From assembly GCA_017553245.1 (NCBI GenBank), contig JAFZMT010000006.1:1-8838 (forward strand): 8,838 bases of DNA, given 5' to 3'. The translations under genes were made by a program, and so were the position numbers. Origin of the DNA: Methanomicrobium sp. Lineage in GTDB: Archaea; Halobacteriota; Methanomicrobia; Methanomicrobiales; Methanomicrobiaceae. The first letter of the stretch is position 1. Each line of letters opens with the position of its first letter. The notes beneath the pieces were generated by a model. It was given only the letters and a program-made list of their open reading frames with translations, did not search any database and was not told where the DNA came from. This document shows, one piece after another, positions 1 through 5,908 of the stretch.

Positions 1-261
1 GACAATTATTGTTTTGAACCGAATAATATTATGTCATCCGCAATGCATACCCGTGACAGACATCCGTCAGACAGGCGAAAATAAGAACAATGCGGGGCTG
101 TTAGAGGATCCCTGCCGAGATCAACGGATAATTCAGAGTATAATTCGGGCAGTTACGAAGAATATACGGACAATTTGAGGAAATTTGCCTGCCGCGGATA
201 TTCGGCAACCGTAACAGGATGATCGCAAATCATTTTAGCCTCACATGCCGAATTATAATGA
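1..261. other. Leading non-coding or upstream-gene-tail region
   Basis: No gene is supported here. The frame starting at base 2 is open from the window edge to a stop at 176-178 (58 codons), so it could be the tail of a gene that begins outside the window. Its translation is rich in Ile, Arg and Asn, has no motif I recognise, and does not resemble its neighbours in codon use. The other two forward frames stop within 84 bases. Reverse-strand stops are frequent. Several AT-rich patches (about 20-32, 136-144 and 250-258) could hold promoter elements for the gene at 262, but none is a clear TATA box. Confidence 0.4.
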
Positions 262-540
262 ATGTATTCCGAATCTCCGGAGAATGACTCCCCGTACAAT
301 ATCACCGTTTCCGAAGAGGTGCGCAGATATATCCTCGATAAAGGTCACGATTTCAGAGTCTGCACCTCATGCGGCGGTCCAATCATACTGTCAACACTTG
401 TAAAACCCGCAAAGCCGACCGACATCGAGATTTATATCGGAAAATACGTCCTCTATGTCTCAATATATCAGGCAAGATTCATAGACTGCATAAGTAAGGA
501 CATGATTCCGCAGTTCACGGACTATTCCTATACCGCGTAA
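262..540 (+). CDS. Small CxxC protein, HesB/IscA-like (conserved hypothetical)
   Basis: This is a 92-residue protein with no signal peptide or membrane segment. After a loose Ser/Pro/Asn-rich start, the core begins near residue 14 (ITVSEEV), followed by an amphipathic helix, then a C34-T-S-C37-GGP motif, a KPAKPTDIEI segment and a hydrophobic strand (YVLYVSIYQARF). The order of 'I-x-V-S-E-E helix, cysteine/GG motif, V-Y-V-S strand' resembles the HesB/IscA-like fold, especially small 'CC/Se motif' relatives. That is pattern-based inference, not a firm family call. The CxxC pair suggests metal or Fe-S binding or a redox role. The start is fixed from above because an in-frame TGA lies immediately before the ATG. 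There is no clear Shine-Dalgarno site, so the message may be leaderless. Archease follows 137 bases downstream on the same strand. Confidence 0.6.
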   Translation: MYSESPENDSPYNITVSEEVRRYILDKGHDFRVCTSCGGPIILSTLVKPAKPTDIEIYIGKYVLYVSIYQARFIDCISKDMIPQFTDYSYTA

Positions 541-677
541 GTTTCACGGCTGAGTTCAATACGGCAAAAGTCAAAAAACGCAAGCCAAAAGGAAGAGACA
601 ATAGCAAGTCGGAAACACCGCAAAAGCAAGGCAAACGCACAGAGCACGGAGCGCAAAATCAAAAATACCTTTTTAAA

Positions 678-1139
678 ATGTCCTTTGAAGAATTGGATCA
701 CACCGCAGACTTTCTCTTCAGATGCCGCGGCAGCAGTCCCGAAGAACTCTTTTCCGAAGCGGCAAGAGCCATGTTCTCGATAATGTTTGAGAACAACGAC
801 ATAACCGACCCGAATGACCTCAATAACCAAAGTGACCCGGACAGCACCTGCGTCACAAAAACAATCGAATTGGAGTCGGATTCGCTGTCAAACCTCCTCA
901 TAGACTTTTTATCGGAACTGCTCTTCGTCGCCGAAGTCGACTGCCTTGTGCTCTCCCGCGTAAATCCCAAGATCACCGGCAATTCACTGAAAGCGCAGGT
1001 ATTCGGCGAGCCTTTCGTCCTCGAAAAGCACGGCGGCGGAACCGAGATAAAAGGCATATCGCGCTCCGGCGCCGAAATTACGGAAGTTTACGAGGGGAAT
1101 AAGAGATATTATCAGGCGGAAATAATCTTCGATGTATAA
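678..1139 (+). CDS. Archease, activator of the RNA ligase RtcB
   Basis: Archease is a small soluble protein that helps RtcB with repeated guanylylation and broadens its substrate range during tRNA splicing and RNA repair. This 153-residue protein has the family's N-terminal signature (EELDHTADFLFRCRG, with H8 and D11), the helix FSEAARAMFSIM, a second conserved helix (LLIDFLSELLFVAEVD, residues 73-88) and the C-terminal AEIIFDV with D152. The first and last aspartates belong to the family's metal site. It is slightly longer than usual because of an Asn/Asp-rich insertion at about residues 38-62. The usual 'K-x-V-T-Y-H' stretch is diverged here (EIKGISRSG). No ATG, GTG or TTG lies upstream in frame although the frame stays open back to 498, so ATG 678 is the start. 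No Shine-Dalgarno site is visible. The partner gene rtcB follows 255 bases later. Confidence 0.93.
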   Translation: MSFEELDHTADFLFRCRGSSPEELFSEAARAMFSIMFENNDITDPNDLNNQSDPDSTCVTKTIELESDSLSNLLIDFLSELLFVAEVDCLVLSRVNPKITGNSLKAQVFGEPFVLEKHGGGTEIKGISRSGAEITEVYEGNKRYYQAEIIFDV

Positions 1140-1183
1140 GCGATAAGCGCCTTCGGATGCGCCTTTGAAAGACGCCGTTACGC

Positions 1184-1236
1184 TTTACGCCATTACAACT
1201 CCGCATCTCTGCAACTTTACATATTTACGCCATTAC
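1184..1236 (+). repeat. 13-bp exact direct repeat TTTACGCCATTAC
   Basis: TTTACGCCATTAC occurs at 1184-1196 and again at 1224-1236, 40 bases apart start to start. The shorter TTACGC also occurs at about 1178. The spacing is close to four helical turns. It could be a regulator binding site or the remains of a local duplication. Nothing here distinguishes the two. Confidence 0.6.
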
Positions 1237-1335
1237 GCCCTTGCGCGAACATCAATCATAATATAATGCGAATACAATATTCTTGAACAGACATCTTAAC
1301 GGAAATCCGACAGCAATCGGGCTACGACCGACATA

Positions 1336-1347
1336 CAATATAAAACC
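1336..1347 (+). promoter_or_regulatory. Candidate TATA box for rtcB
   Basis: CAATATAAAACC is an archaeal TATA-like element. Initiation about 25 bases further on would give a leader of roughly 25-30 bases containing the GAGG ribosome binding site before ATG 1395. A second AT-rich candidate, ATAATATAATG, lies near 1258-1268. The assignment rests on spacing and sequence alone. Confidence 0.35.
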
Positions 1348-1386
1348 TAATATAAGACCGAATCTAAGACCGAATATAAGACCGAG
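1341..1386 (+). repeat. 12-bp tandem repeat upstream of rtcB
   Basis: There are three near-perfect head-to-tail units, TAAGACCGAATC (1353-1364), TAAGACCGAATA (1365-1376) and TAAGACCGAG (1377-1386). A diverged fourth copy, TAAAACCTAATA, precedes them at 1341-1352. The last unit runs directly into GAGG, the rtcB Shine-Dalgarno site, so a change in copy number would alter the 5' leader of rtcB. Confidence 0.8.
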
Positions 1387-1394
1387 GCAAAGTG

Positions 1395-2834
1395 ATGATT
1401 GACAAAATAAACAAAATAAGCGACGTGGAATGGGAATTAAAGGAAGGATTCATGCCGAATATGTCGGTGCCGGCAAGAATCTATATCTCCGAACTCCTTG
1501 CGCAGACCCTTGAGGAAGGTGCGGCAAAACAGCTCGCAAACGTGGCTACCCTTCCCGGAATCCTGAAATACTCGCTGGCAATGCCCGACGTTCACTGGGG
1601 ATACGGCTTTCCCATCGGCGGCGTTGCCGGATTCGACGCGGAAACGGGGGTTATCTCCCCGGGCGGCGTCGGCTTTGACATCAACTGCGGCGTAAGGCTC
1701 ATAACAACGCCGGTAAAAGCCTCCGAAAACGAAATGCCCAAAATTAAACGCCTGATTACCGAACTCTTCCACACCGTGCCCACCGGCGTCGGAACACGTG
1801 CCGACAAAAAGCTGAGCGAAAACGAGCTTGACGACATCATGAACGAAGGTGCGGGCTGGATGGTAAACAACGGCTACGGCACCCCGCAGGACCTCATCAG
1901 ATGCGAGGATAACGGCTGCATGGAAGGCGCGGATACCTCGTTTGTCAGCAAAAAAGCCGTTGCACGCGGAATCCCGCAATGCGGCACCCTTGGCTCGGGA
2001 AACCACTTCCTTGAGGTGCAGAAGACCGCCGAAATCATGGATGAAGAGGCTGCGGCGAAGTTCGGCGTCGAAAAAGACAATCTCTGCATCATGATACACT
2101 GCGGCTCCCGCGGTCTCGGGCATCAGGTCTGCACCGACCATCTGAAAGAGATTGAAGCCGCAACGAAGAAATACGGCATAAATATCCCGGATAATCAGCT
2201 TGCCTGCGCACCGGTAAAAAGCGACGAAGGAAAGGCATACTTCGGCGCAATGGCGGCTTGCGCCAATTATGCGTGGGCAAACAGACAGATGATAACGCAT
2301 ATGGTCCGCGAAGTCTTCTGTAAGATCTACGGAACCGAATACGACGAATTAAAGCTCGTCTACGACGTCTGCCACAACGTCGCCAAGTTCGAGGAGTATG
2401 ACATCGACGGCAGAAGAAAGACGGTCTGCGTCCACAGAAAAGGCGCAACGCGCTCATTCGGTCCCGATTCGCCCGACCTGCCGTCCGACCTGCGTCACGT
2501 GGGACAGCCCGTCCTGATTCCTGGAAGTATGGGAACGGCGTCATATCTGCTCAAAGGGACGCAGGTGGCGATGGAAAAGACCTTCGGCAGCACCTGTCAC
2601 GGCTCGGGCAGAGTCTTCTCGCGCTCACGTGCGAAAGAAGGTCTGAGCGGGCAGGAGATCAAAGATTCGCTTGAGAAACGCGGCATTTTTGTAAAGGCGA
2701 CAAGCAACAAGGTCATAGCCGAAGAAGCCCTCGATGCCTACAAGTCAAGCAGCGAGGTAGTAAAAGTCGTCCATAACGCGGGAATTTCCCTGCAGGTCGC
2801 CAGATTTGAACCGTTAGGAGTGATAAAAGGATGA
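1395..2834 (+). CDS. rtcB: RNA-splicing ligase RtcB
   Basis: RtcB joins a 2',3'-cyclic phosphate (or 3'-phosphate) RNA end to a 5'-OH end using GTP and Mn2+. In archaea it seals tRNA exons after intron removal. This 479-residue protein is full length. Counting from ATG 1395, the metal ligands are D95 and C98 in GGVGFDINCGVRLI, H204 in GSGNHFLEV, H235 in MIHCGSRGLGHQ and H327 in DVCHNVAKFE. The guanylylated histidine is H402 in CHGSGRVFSR. All are present at about the positions known from Pyrococcus RtcB. A GTG at 1392 would add one residue, but ATG 1395 is preferred because GAGG (1384-1387) then sits seven bases upstream. The stop overlaps the ATG of the next gene, so the two are translationally coupled. 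Archease lies just upstream on the same strand. Confidence 0.97.
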   Translation: MIDKINKISDVEWELKEGFMPNMSVPARIYISELLAQTLEEGAAKQLANVATLPGILKYSLAMPDVHWGYGFPIGGVAGFDAETGVISPGGVGFDINCGVRLITTPVKASENEMPKIKRLITELFHTVPTGVGTRADKKLSENELDDIMNEGAGWMVNNGYGTPQDLIRCEDNGCMEGADTSFVSKKAVARGIPQCGTLGSGNHFLEVQKTAEIMDEEAAAKFGVEKDNLCIMIHCGSRGLGHQVCTDHLKEIEAATKKYGINIPDNQLACAPVKSDEGKAYFGAMAACANYAWANRQMITHMVREVFCKIYGTEYDELKLVYDVCHNVAKFEEYDIDGRRKTVCVHRKGATRSFGPDSPDLPSDLRHVGQPVLIPGSMGTASYLLKGTQVAMEKTFGSTCHGSGRVFSRSRAKEGLSGQEIKDSLEKRGIFVKATSNKVIAEEALDAYKSSSEVVKVVHNAGISLQVARFEPLGVIKG

Positions 2835-3415
2835 AATCAAAAGCAGGTATCGCCTGTGACAGCGCAGGCTTTATGAACAAATATGTCGAGGACTGCGGCG
2901 TCACGTGCGAACTTGTGACCCCGCAGATGCTCGCAACGCCGTTTTACAAGGGAAATATCGTTGCCCTCGTAATTCCGACGGGTTTCGGAAACAGAATGTA
3001 TTCGGGTATTCTTCCGGCGCTTCGCGCATCCTCGGACAGAATCGAGAAATTCGTCAAAAAGGGCGGAAAAGTCCTCTGCTTCGGCGCCATGTCGGCAGAC
3101 GAGGGCACATACGGCTGGCTGCCCTTTAAGTGCCACTACGTTCACGAGTATTTCAACGCGCCGATAACGGTCGACAAAAACAGTGAGTTTTCGGGCATTA
3201 CCGCCGATTTCGACGAGAACGGCATTGAATTCGACGGCTATTTCGACGATATCGCACCCGAATGCGAGGTAATTGCGTCGACAAACGAGGGCAGAAACGT
3301 GATGATTGCGAAGAAGCACGGCGAAGGCTGCTACGTTATCGCATCCATCCACGAACTGCCTTCAAAGGAGTTTGTCAGGAAATTCTGCACGGCAAACGCG
3401 GAAATTTTGTTCTGA
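2831..3415 (+). CDS. Conserved unknown protein coupled to rtcB, paralogue 1 (GATase-like fold?)
   Basis: This is a 194-residue soluble protein of unknown function. Its ATG overlaps the rtcB stop (ATGA), with AGGAG ten bases upstream, so it is probably made together with RtcB. The N-terminus alternates strands and helices. A strand ending in P49-T-G-F-G-N (residues 44-54) is followed by a helix (RIEKFVKKGG) and a strand KVLCFGA (80-86). This is the layout of class I glutamine-amidotransferase or ThuA-like domains, including the BPL_N domain of some eukaryotic biotin ligases. C83 lies near, but not clearly at, the nucleophile position, so enzymatic activity is not implied. Other conserved spots are DCGVTCEL (C22, C26), TPQMLATPFY, GTYGWLPF and the C-terminal HELPSKEFVRKFCTAN. 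C9, C145 and C167 occur only in this copy. It is about 66% identical to the next gene. Confidence 0.85.
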   Translation: MKSKAGIACDSAGFMNKYVEDCGVTCELVTPQMLATPFYKGNIVALVIPTGFGNRMYSGILPALRASSDRIEKFVKKGGKVLCFGAMSADEGTYGWLPFKCHYVHEYFNAPITVDKNSEFSGITADFDENGIEFDGYFDDIAPECEVIASTNEGRNVMIAKKHGEGCYVIASIHELPSKEFVRKFCTANAEILF

Positions 3416-3437
3416 ACGGAATTTGAAAGAACAAAAC

Positions 3438-3443
3438 AGGGGG
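3438..3443 (+). promoter_or_regulatory. Ribosome binding site of the second paralogue
   Basis: A run of G preceded by A (AGGGGG, about 3438-3443) lies roughly six bases before ATG 3449. It supports that start. It also shows that paralogue 2 has its own translation signal rather than relying on overlap, unlike paralogue 1. Confidence 0.6.
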
Positions 3444-3448
3444 ATAAA

Positions 3449-4033
3449 ATGGTATCGAAAGCGGCGGTTGCCTGGGAAAATGAGGGGATTCTGAACAAAT
3501 ATATCGAAGACTGCGGCGTCAGTTGCGAACTTATAACTCCGCAGATGCTCGCAACGCCGTTTTACAGGGGGGAGATCGTTGCCCTCATAATTCCTGCCGG
3601 TTTCGGAAACAGGCTCTATTCCGGTCTTCTTCCGGCACTCAGATCATCCCGCGAAAGGGTCGGGAATTTCGTAAAGAAAGGCGGAAGAGTGCTCTGCTAC
3701 GGCGCCATCACCGCGGATTCGGGCACATACGACTGGCTGCCGTTCAGATGCGAATATACTCACGAATTCTTCGGCGCGCCGATAAAAATCGATAAAAGCA
3801 GGGAATTTTCTGGTATTACCGCCGATTTCAACGAGAACATGATTGATTTCGACGGCTTTTTCACCGGCGATATCGCGGAAGATGAGGTTGTTGCATCGGC
3901 AAAAGAAGGAAAAATTGTCATATTTTTCAAAAAATACGGCGACGGATACTTTGTTTTGGTATCAACCCACGAACTGCCGTCAAAGGAGTTTGTCAGGAAA
4001 TTCTGTACTGCCAACGTAGAAATATTATTCTAA
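3449..4033 (+). CDS. Conserved unknown protein, paralogue 2 (tandem duplicate)
   Basis: This is a 194-residue protein, equal in length to the preceding gene and about 66% identical by hand alignment, starting 33 bases after it. Long nucleotide stretches are unchanged between the copies: 28 bases at 2921-2948 versus 3539-3566, and 26 bases at 3362-3387 versus 3980-4005. This points to a tandem duplication or later gene conversion. Both copies share C22, C26, C83, C101 and C186, the PAGFGN/PTGFGN turn, GTYxWLPF and HELPSKEFVRKFCTAN. The copies differ most at residues 5-17 and in the segment 131-168. Here the sequence has W9 in place of cysteine and more aromatic residues (IVIFFKKYGDGYFVL). The same Rossmann or GATase-like layout applies. 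No catalytic function can be assigned. It probably lies in the rtcB transcription unit. Confidence 0.85.
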   Translation: MVSKAAVAWENEGILNKYIEDCGVSCELITPQMLATPFYRGEIVALIIPAGFGNRLYSGLLPALRSSRERVGNFVKKGGRVLCYGAITADSGTYDWLPFRCEYTHEFFGAPIKIDKSREFSGITADFNENMIDFDGFFTGDIAEDEVVASAKEGKIVIFFKKYGDGYFVLVSTHELPSKEFVRKFCTANVEILF

Positions 4034-4065
4034 GCGTAAAACACTAACTTTATTAGATATATTCG

Positions 4066-4079
4066 CATTCCGCGGAATG
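4066..4079. promoter_or_regulatory. 14-bp perfect palindrome upstream of birA
   Basis: CATTCCGCGGAATG reads the same on both strands. It lies just downstream of an AT-rich TATA-like patch (ATTAGATATATT, about 4052-4063) and ahead of birA. Its right half, CGGAATG, recurs at 4091-4097 and 4149-4155. It may be an operator, but the sequence does not resemble the known BirA box. It could also be a short hairpin after the preceding gene. Confidence 0.4.
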
Positions 4080-4084
4080 ACTGC

Positions 4085-4155
4085 GGTAATCGGAATGGGA
4101 TTAAAATATAATCGTGATTCGAGGCATTCAACGGGATAAGAAGGTAATCGGAATG
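4085..4155 (+). repeat. 13-bp direct repeat GGTAATCGGAATG flanking the birA promoter
   Basis: GGTAATCGGAATG occurs at 4085-4097 and at 4143-4155. The second copy contains the birA Shine-Dalgarno-like AGGT and ends with the ATG start codon itself. The spacing is 58 bases. It is either a local duplication of the leader or a repeated regulatory site. Confidence 0.6.
4101..4112 (+). promoter_or_regulatory. Candidate TATA box for birA
   Basis: TTAAAATATAAT is a good archaeal TATA-like element. Initiation about 25 bases downstream (roughly 4130-4137) leaves room for AGGT (4142-4145) and ATG 4153. It also argues against using the in-frame GTG at 4114, which would lie ahead of the expected transcript start. 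Confidence 0.45.
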
Positions 4156-5133
4156 AATGAAACTGCCGGCAAGATTTTAAAAATTCTGGAAGACAGAAAA
4201 GAGCCCGTGTCGGGCGAAGAAATAAGCAGGATTCTCGGTATAACACGTTCTGCCGTCTGGAAGGATATCAAGGAGCTGAAAGCGCTCGGATACTCCATCA
4301 ATTCCTCAAGAACGGACGGCTATGAGCTTGTAAGCGCTACCGCGGGACTTCTGCCGCACGAGATTGAGAAGTATCTCAAGACGCGTTTTATCGGACGCGA
4401 TATCCGGTATTTCGAGAAAACAGAGTCGACTACGTGGGTTGCCAAGGATCTCTGCGTCAAAAACGACATATCGACGCTTGACGGAACGGTCATCATCGCC
4501 GAGGAGCAGACCGGCGGTTACGGAAGACTCGGACGCGCATGGGCATCACCTAAGGGCGGAATCTGGACGACAATCATTCTGAAACCCGATATCTCGGTGG
4601 ATCGCCTGTTTTTCATAACGATGGCGGCATCGATTGCGGTGGCAAGAACCATCAGAAACATGTATGATGTGGGTGCGCTCATAAAATGGCCGAACGACAT
4701 TTTTATCGGCGATAAAAAGGTCTGCGGCATTTATCTTGAGATTTCGGCTGAGGCGGACGTTATTCACCACTGCCTGCTCGGAATCGGAATTGACGCGAAT
4801 GTCAAGCCCGAAGTCTTCCACAATAATGTTCCGGTCGCGGTTACGTCGCTTAAGGATGAGACGGGCGCGGATATCAACCGCGTCGAGTTCTTTGCGCAGT
4901 TCCTCAAAGAGTTCGAACTCCGTTACGATTTCGTTATGAAAAACGATTTCGAGCCGATTCTCAAGGAATGGAAGAGTCTTTCGTATACTCTTGACCACAG
5001 GGTTAGGGTAACGACGCCGAGGAAGACGCTGGAAGGCGAGGCTATGGACATCGACGACCACGGCGCCCTTATTATCAAGAAAGACAACGGCACAATCGAG
5101 AAAGTTGTCTCCGGCGACTGCACTCCGATCTGA
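4153..5133 (+). CDS. birA: Bifunctional biotin-protein ligase and biotin-operon repressor BirA
   Basis: BirA activates biotin with ATP and attaches it to a lysine of biotin-dependent enzymes; in methanogens this is typically pyruvate carboxylase. The 326-residue chain starts with a winged helix-turn-helix (about 4-58, GEEISRILGITRSAVWKDIKEL as its core), which marks the DNA-binding class. The catalytic domain follows, with ESTTW (91-95), the adenylate-binding loop GGYGRLGRAW (121-130), KWPNDIF with K178, GDKKVCGIYLE and GIGIDAN. In the usual GRGRxGR loop the second residue is Tyr (Y123). The C-terminal SH3-like domain runs from about 282 to 326. ATG 4153 is preferred over GTG 4114 because it matches the normal HTH start, has AGGT eight bases upstream, and sits downstream of a TATA-like box. 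The gene stands upstream of a biotin importer, consistent with autogenous control of biotin supply. Confidence 0.95.
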   Translation: MNETAGKILKILEDRKEPVSGEEISRILGITRSAVWKDIKELKALGYSINSSRTDGYELVSATAGLLPHEIEKYLKTRFIGRDIRYFEKTESTTWVAKDLCVKNDISTLDGTVIIAEEQTGGYGRLGRAWASPKGGIWTTIILKPDISVDRLFFITMAASIAVARTIRNMYDVGALIKWPNDIFIGDKKVCGIYLEISAEADVIHHCLLGIGIDANVKPEVFHNNVPVAVTSLKDETGADINRVEFFAQFLKEFELRYDFVMKNDFEPILKEWKSLSYTLDHRVRVTTPRKTLEGEAMDIDDHGALIIKKDNGTIEKVVSGDCTPI

Positions 5134-5144
5134 GCGGATCATAC

Positions 5145-5187
5145 AAAATAATCACAAAAAATAACAAAATAATAACAAAATAATAAC
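5145..5187 (+). repeat. 11-bp A-tract tandem repeat after birA
   Basis: The units are AAAATAATCAC, AAAAAATAAC (one base short), AAAATAATAAC and AAAATAATAAC, the last two exact. The period of about 11 bases puts the A-tracts on nearly the same face of the helix, which is expected to bend DNA. The array lies between birA and the CGGC-family gene. Confidence 0.75.
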
Positions 5188-5219
5188 AATCATTTTTCCG
5201 TTAATTCCAAAAAATCCGA

Positions 5220-5289
5220 ATATTTGACCGGTATTTACCCGAAAAATTACCGAATATGTACCCAAATATTTACCTGAATATTTACCTGA
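5220..5289 (+). repeat. 12-bp tandem repeat (ATATTTACCYGA) before the CGGC gene
   Basis: There are about six head-to-tail units, diverged at the upstream end and identical at the downstream end: ATATTTGACCG, GTATTTACCCGA, AAAATTACCGA, ATATGTACCCAA, ATATTTACCTGA and ATATTTACCTGA. The array ends about 20 bases before the start codon of the next gene and just before its GGAG ribosome binding site. It could be a multi-site operator or a slippage product. No known motif is recognised. Confidence 0.75.
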
Positions 5290-5311
5290 ATGACAATTAC
5301 GGAGATTTGCG

Positions 5312-5737
5312 ATGGATAAGAAAGCTATAAGGTTTGTTCTGACAGTGCAGTGCGAAAACGCCAGGAAAAGATGCAGCGGCTTTGCCTGTACAAATAGTTT
5401 TTTCGAGCGAAAATGCTTTTTTGAAGGGTATCCGCGCGATATTCCGTATATTGCGGTCACCTGCGGCGGCTGCGATAATCCCGAAAATATGACGACAGTC
5501 GATCATTTCACCCGCAAACTTGCGAAGAAAACCGATATTAAGCCAAATGAGGTCGCCGTTCACCTCTCCTCATGCATTGTAACCGAGAATCACCACCATG
5601 ACCGCTGCCCTCATGCCGACTCGATAAAAGCGATTCTGAATCAGAAAGGATACACCAACATCATCGAAGGCACATACATCAGCCCCATATCAGAGAAAAA
5701 GCGAAACAACGGCGTTTATAAACGATATTCTCAATAA
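5312..5737 (+). CDS. CGGC-domain putative metal-binding protein
   Basis: This is a 141-residue soluble protein rich in cysteine and histidine. The defining motif is TCGGC (C51, C54). Upstream are C14, C21, C26 and C35, with the family's CxxxF pattern (ACTNSFF) and FFEGYPRDIPYIAVTC. Downstream is C88 followed by H94-H95-H96-D-R-C99-P-H101, a dense potential metal site. The family (CGGC domain) is common in anaerobic archaea and bacteria and is annotated only as putative metal binding. No reaction is known to me. ATG 5312 is supported by GGAG (5301-5304) seven bases upstream. It lies between birA and bioY with gaps of 178 and 205 bases on the two sides, so it is likely a separate transcription unit. 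No link to biotin can be read from the sequence. Confidence 0.85.
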   Translation: MDKKAIRFVLTVQCENARKRCSGFACTNSFFERKCFFEGYPRDIPYIAVTCGGCDNPENMTTVDHFTRKLAKKTDIKPNEVAVHLSSCIVTENHHHDRCPHADSIKAILNQKGYTNIIEGTYISPISEKKRNNGVYKRYSQ

Positions 5738-5809
5738 AACAGACCTGTTTCATGCGGCGGATTGAAGCGTAATCACATATAGTGTCACAATATTTAAAAT
5801 ATATCATAA

Positions 5810-5832
5810 TTTTTTGATAGTATCTGATTTTT
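5810..5832 (+). terminator. Possible T-tract terminator region
   Basis: Two T-runs, six T at 5810-5815 and five T at 5828-5832, follow the CGGC gene by about 75-95 bases in a strongly AT-rich stretch. Euryarchaeal RNA polymerase often stops at such tracts. The second run overlaps the candidate bioY TATA box, so the assignment is tentative. Confidence 0.3.
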
Positions 5833-5840
5833 ATATAATA
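5828..5840 (+). promoter_or_regulatory. Candidate TATA box upstream of bioY (distal)
   Basis: TTTTTATATAATA is the best match to an archaeal TATA box in the window. It would start transcription near 5860-5865 with a leader of about 80 bases. A proximal candidate, CATAAAATAAATA (about 5894-5906), would start transcription near 5925-5930, inside the inverted repeat at 5909-5941. Sequence alone cannot choose between them. Confidence 0.4.
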
Positions 5841-5908
5841 TTCAAAATAAGCCATATTCATGTGTAACTGCAGGGATATTCCCATAAAATTCACATAAAA
5901 TAAATACC

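Larger units (their letters stand above)
1140..1391. other. Archease-rtcB intergenic region with short repeats
   Basis: No open frame of note lies in these 252 bases. They hold four TTACGC hexamers in the first 100 bases (two of them inside a 13-bp exact direct repeat), AT-rich stretches at about 1252-1275 and 1331-1352 that could be promoters, and a 12-bp tandem array (1341-1386) that ends inside the rtcB ribosome binding site. Confidence 0.6.

Noticed and set aside
2..178. Frame open from the left window edge as the tail of an upstream gene
   Set aside because: Without the preceding sequence it cannot be confirmed, and the translation shows no motif. It is noted only within the leading region.
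498..677. Open frame continuing upstream of archease
   Set aside because: It has no ATG, GTG or TTG codon and a Lys/Gln-rich low-complexity translation. It overlaps the end of the previous gene, so it is probably a chance open frame and not an N-terminal extension or a frameshifted fusion.
1147..1162. Stem-loop terminator after archease
   Set aside because: The stem is only four GC pairs with a mismatch and no following T-tract.
1437..2300. Long minus-strand open frame (287 codons) opposite rtcB
   Set aside because: It lies wholly inside rtcB, whose motifs are complete. The antisense translation has no recognisable domain and reflects rtcB codon bias.
2831..4033. Naming the paralogues as glutamine amidotransferases or BPL_N proteins because birA is near
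   Set aside because: The nucleophile-elbow cysteine does not align cleanly and no catalytic triad is visible. The genes are coupled to rtcB and not to birA.
4114..4152. GTG start adding 13 residues to BirA
   Set aside because: It sits two bases after the TATA-like box, lacks a ribosome binding site, and extends beyond the normal start of the HTH domain.
5145..5289. CRISPR array
   Set aside because: The units are 11-12 bases, directly abutting and without spacers. They are simple tandem repeats.
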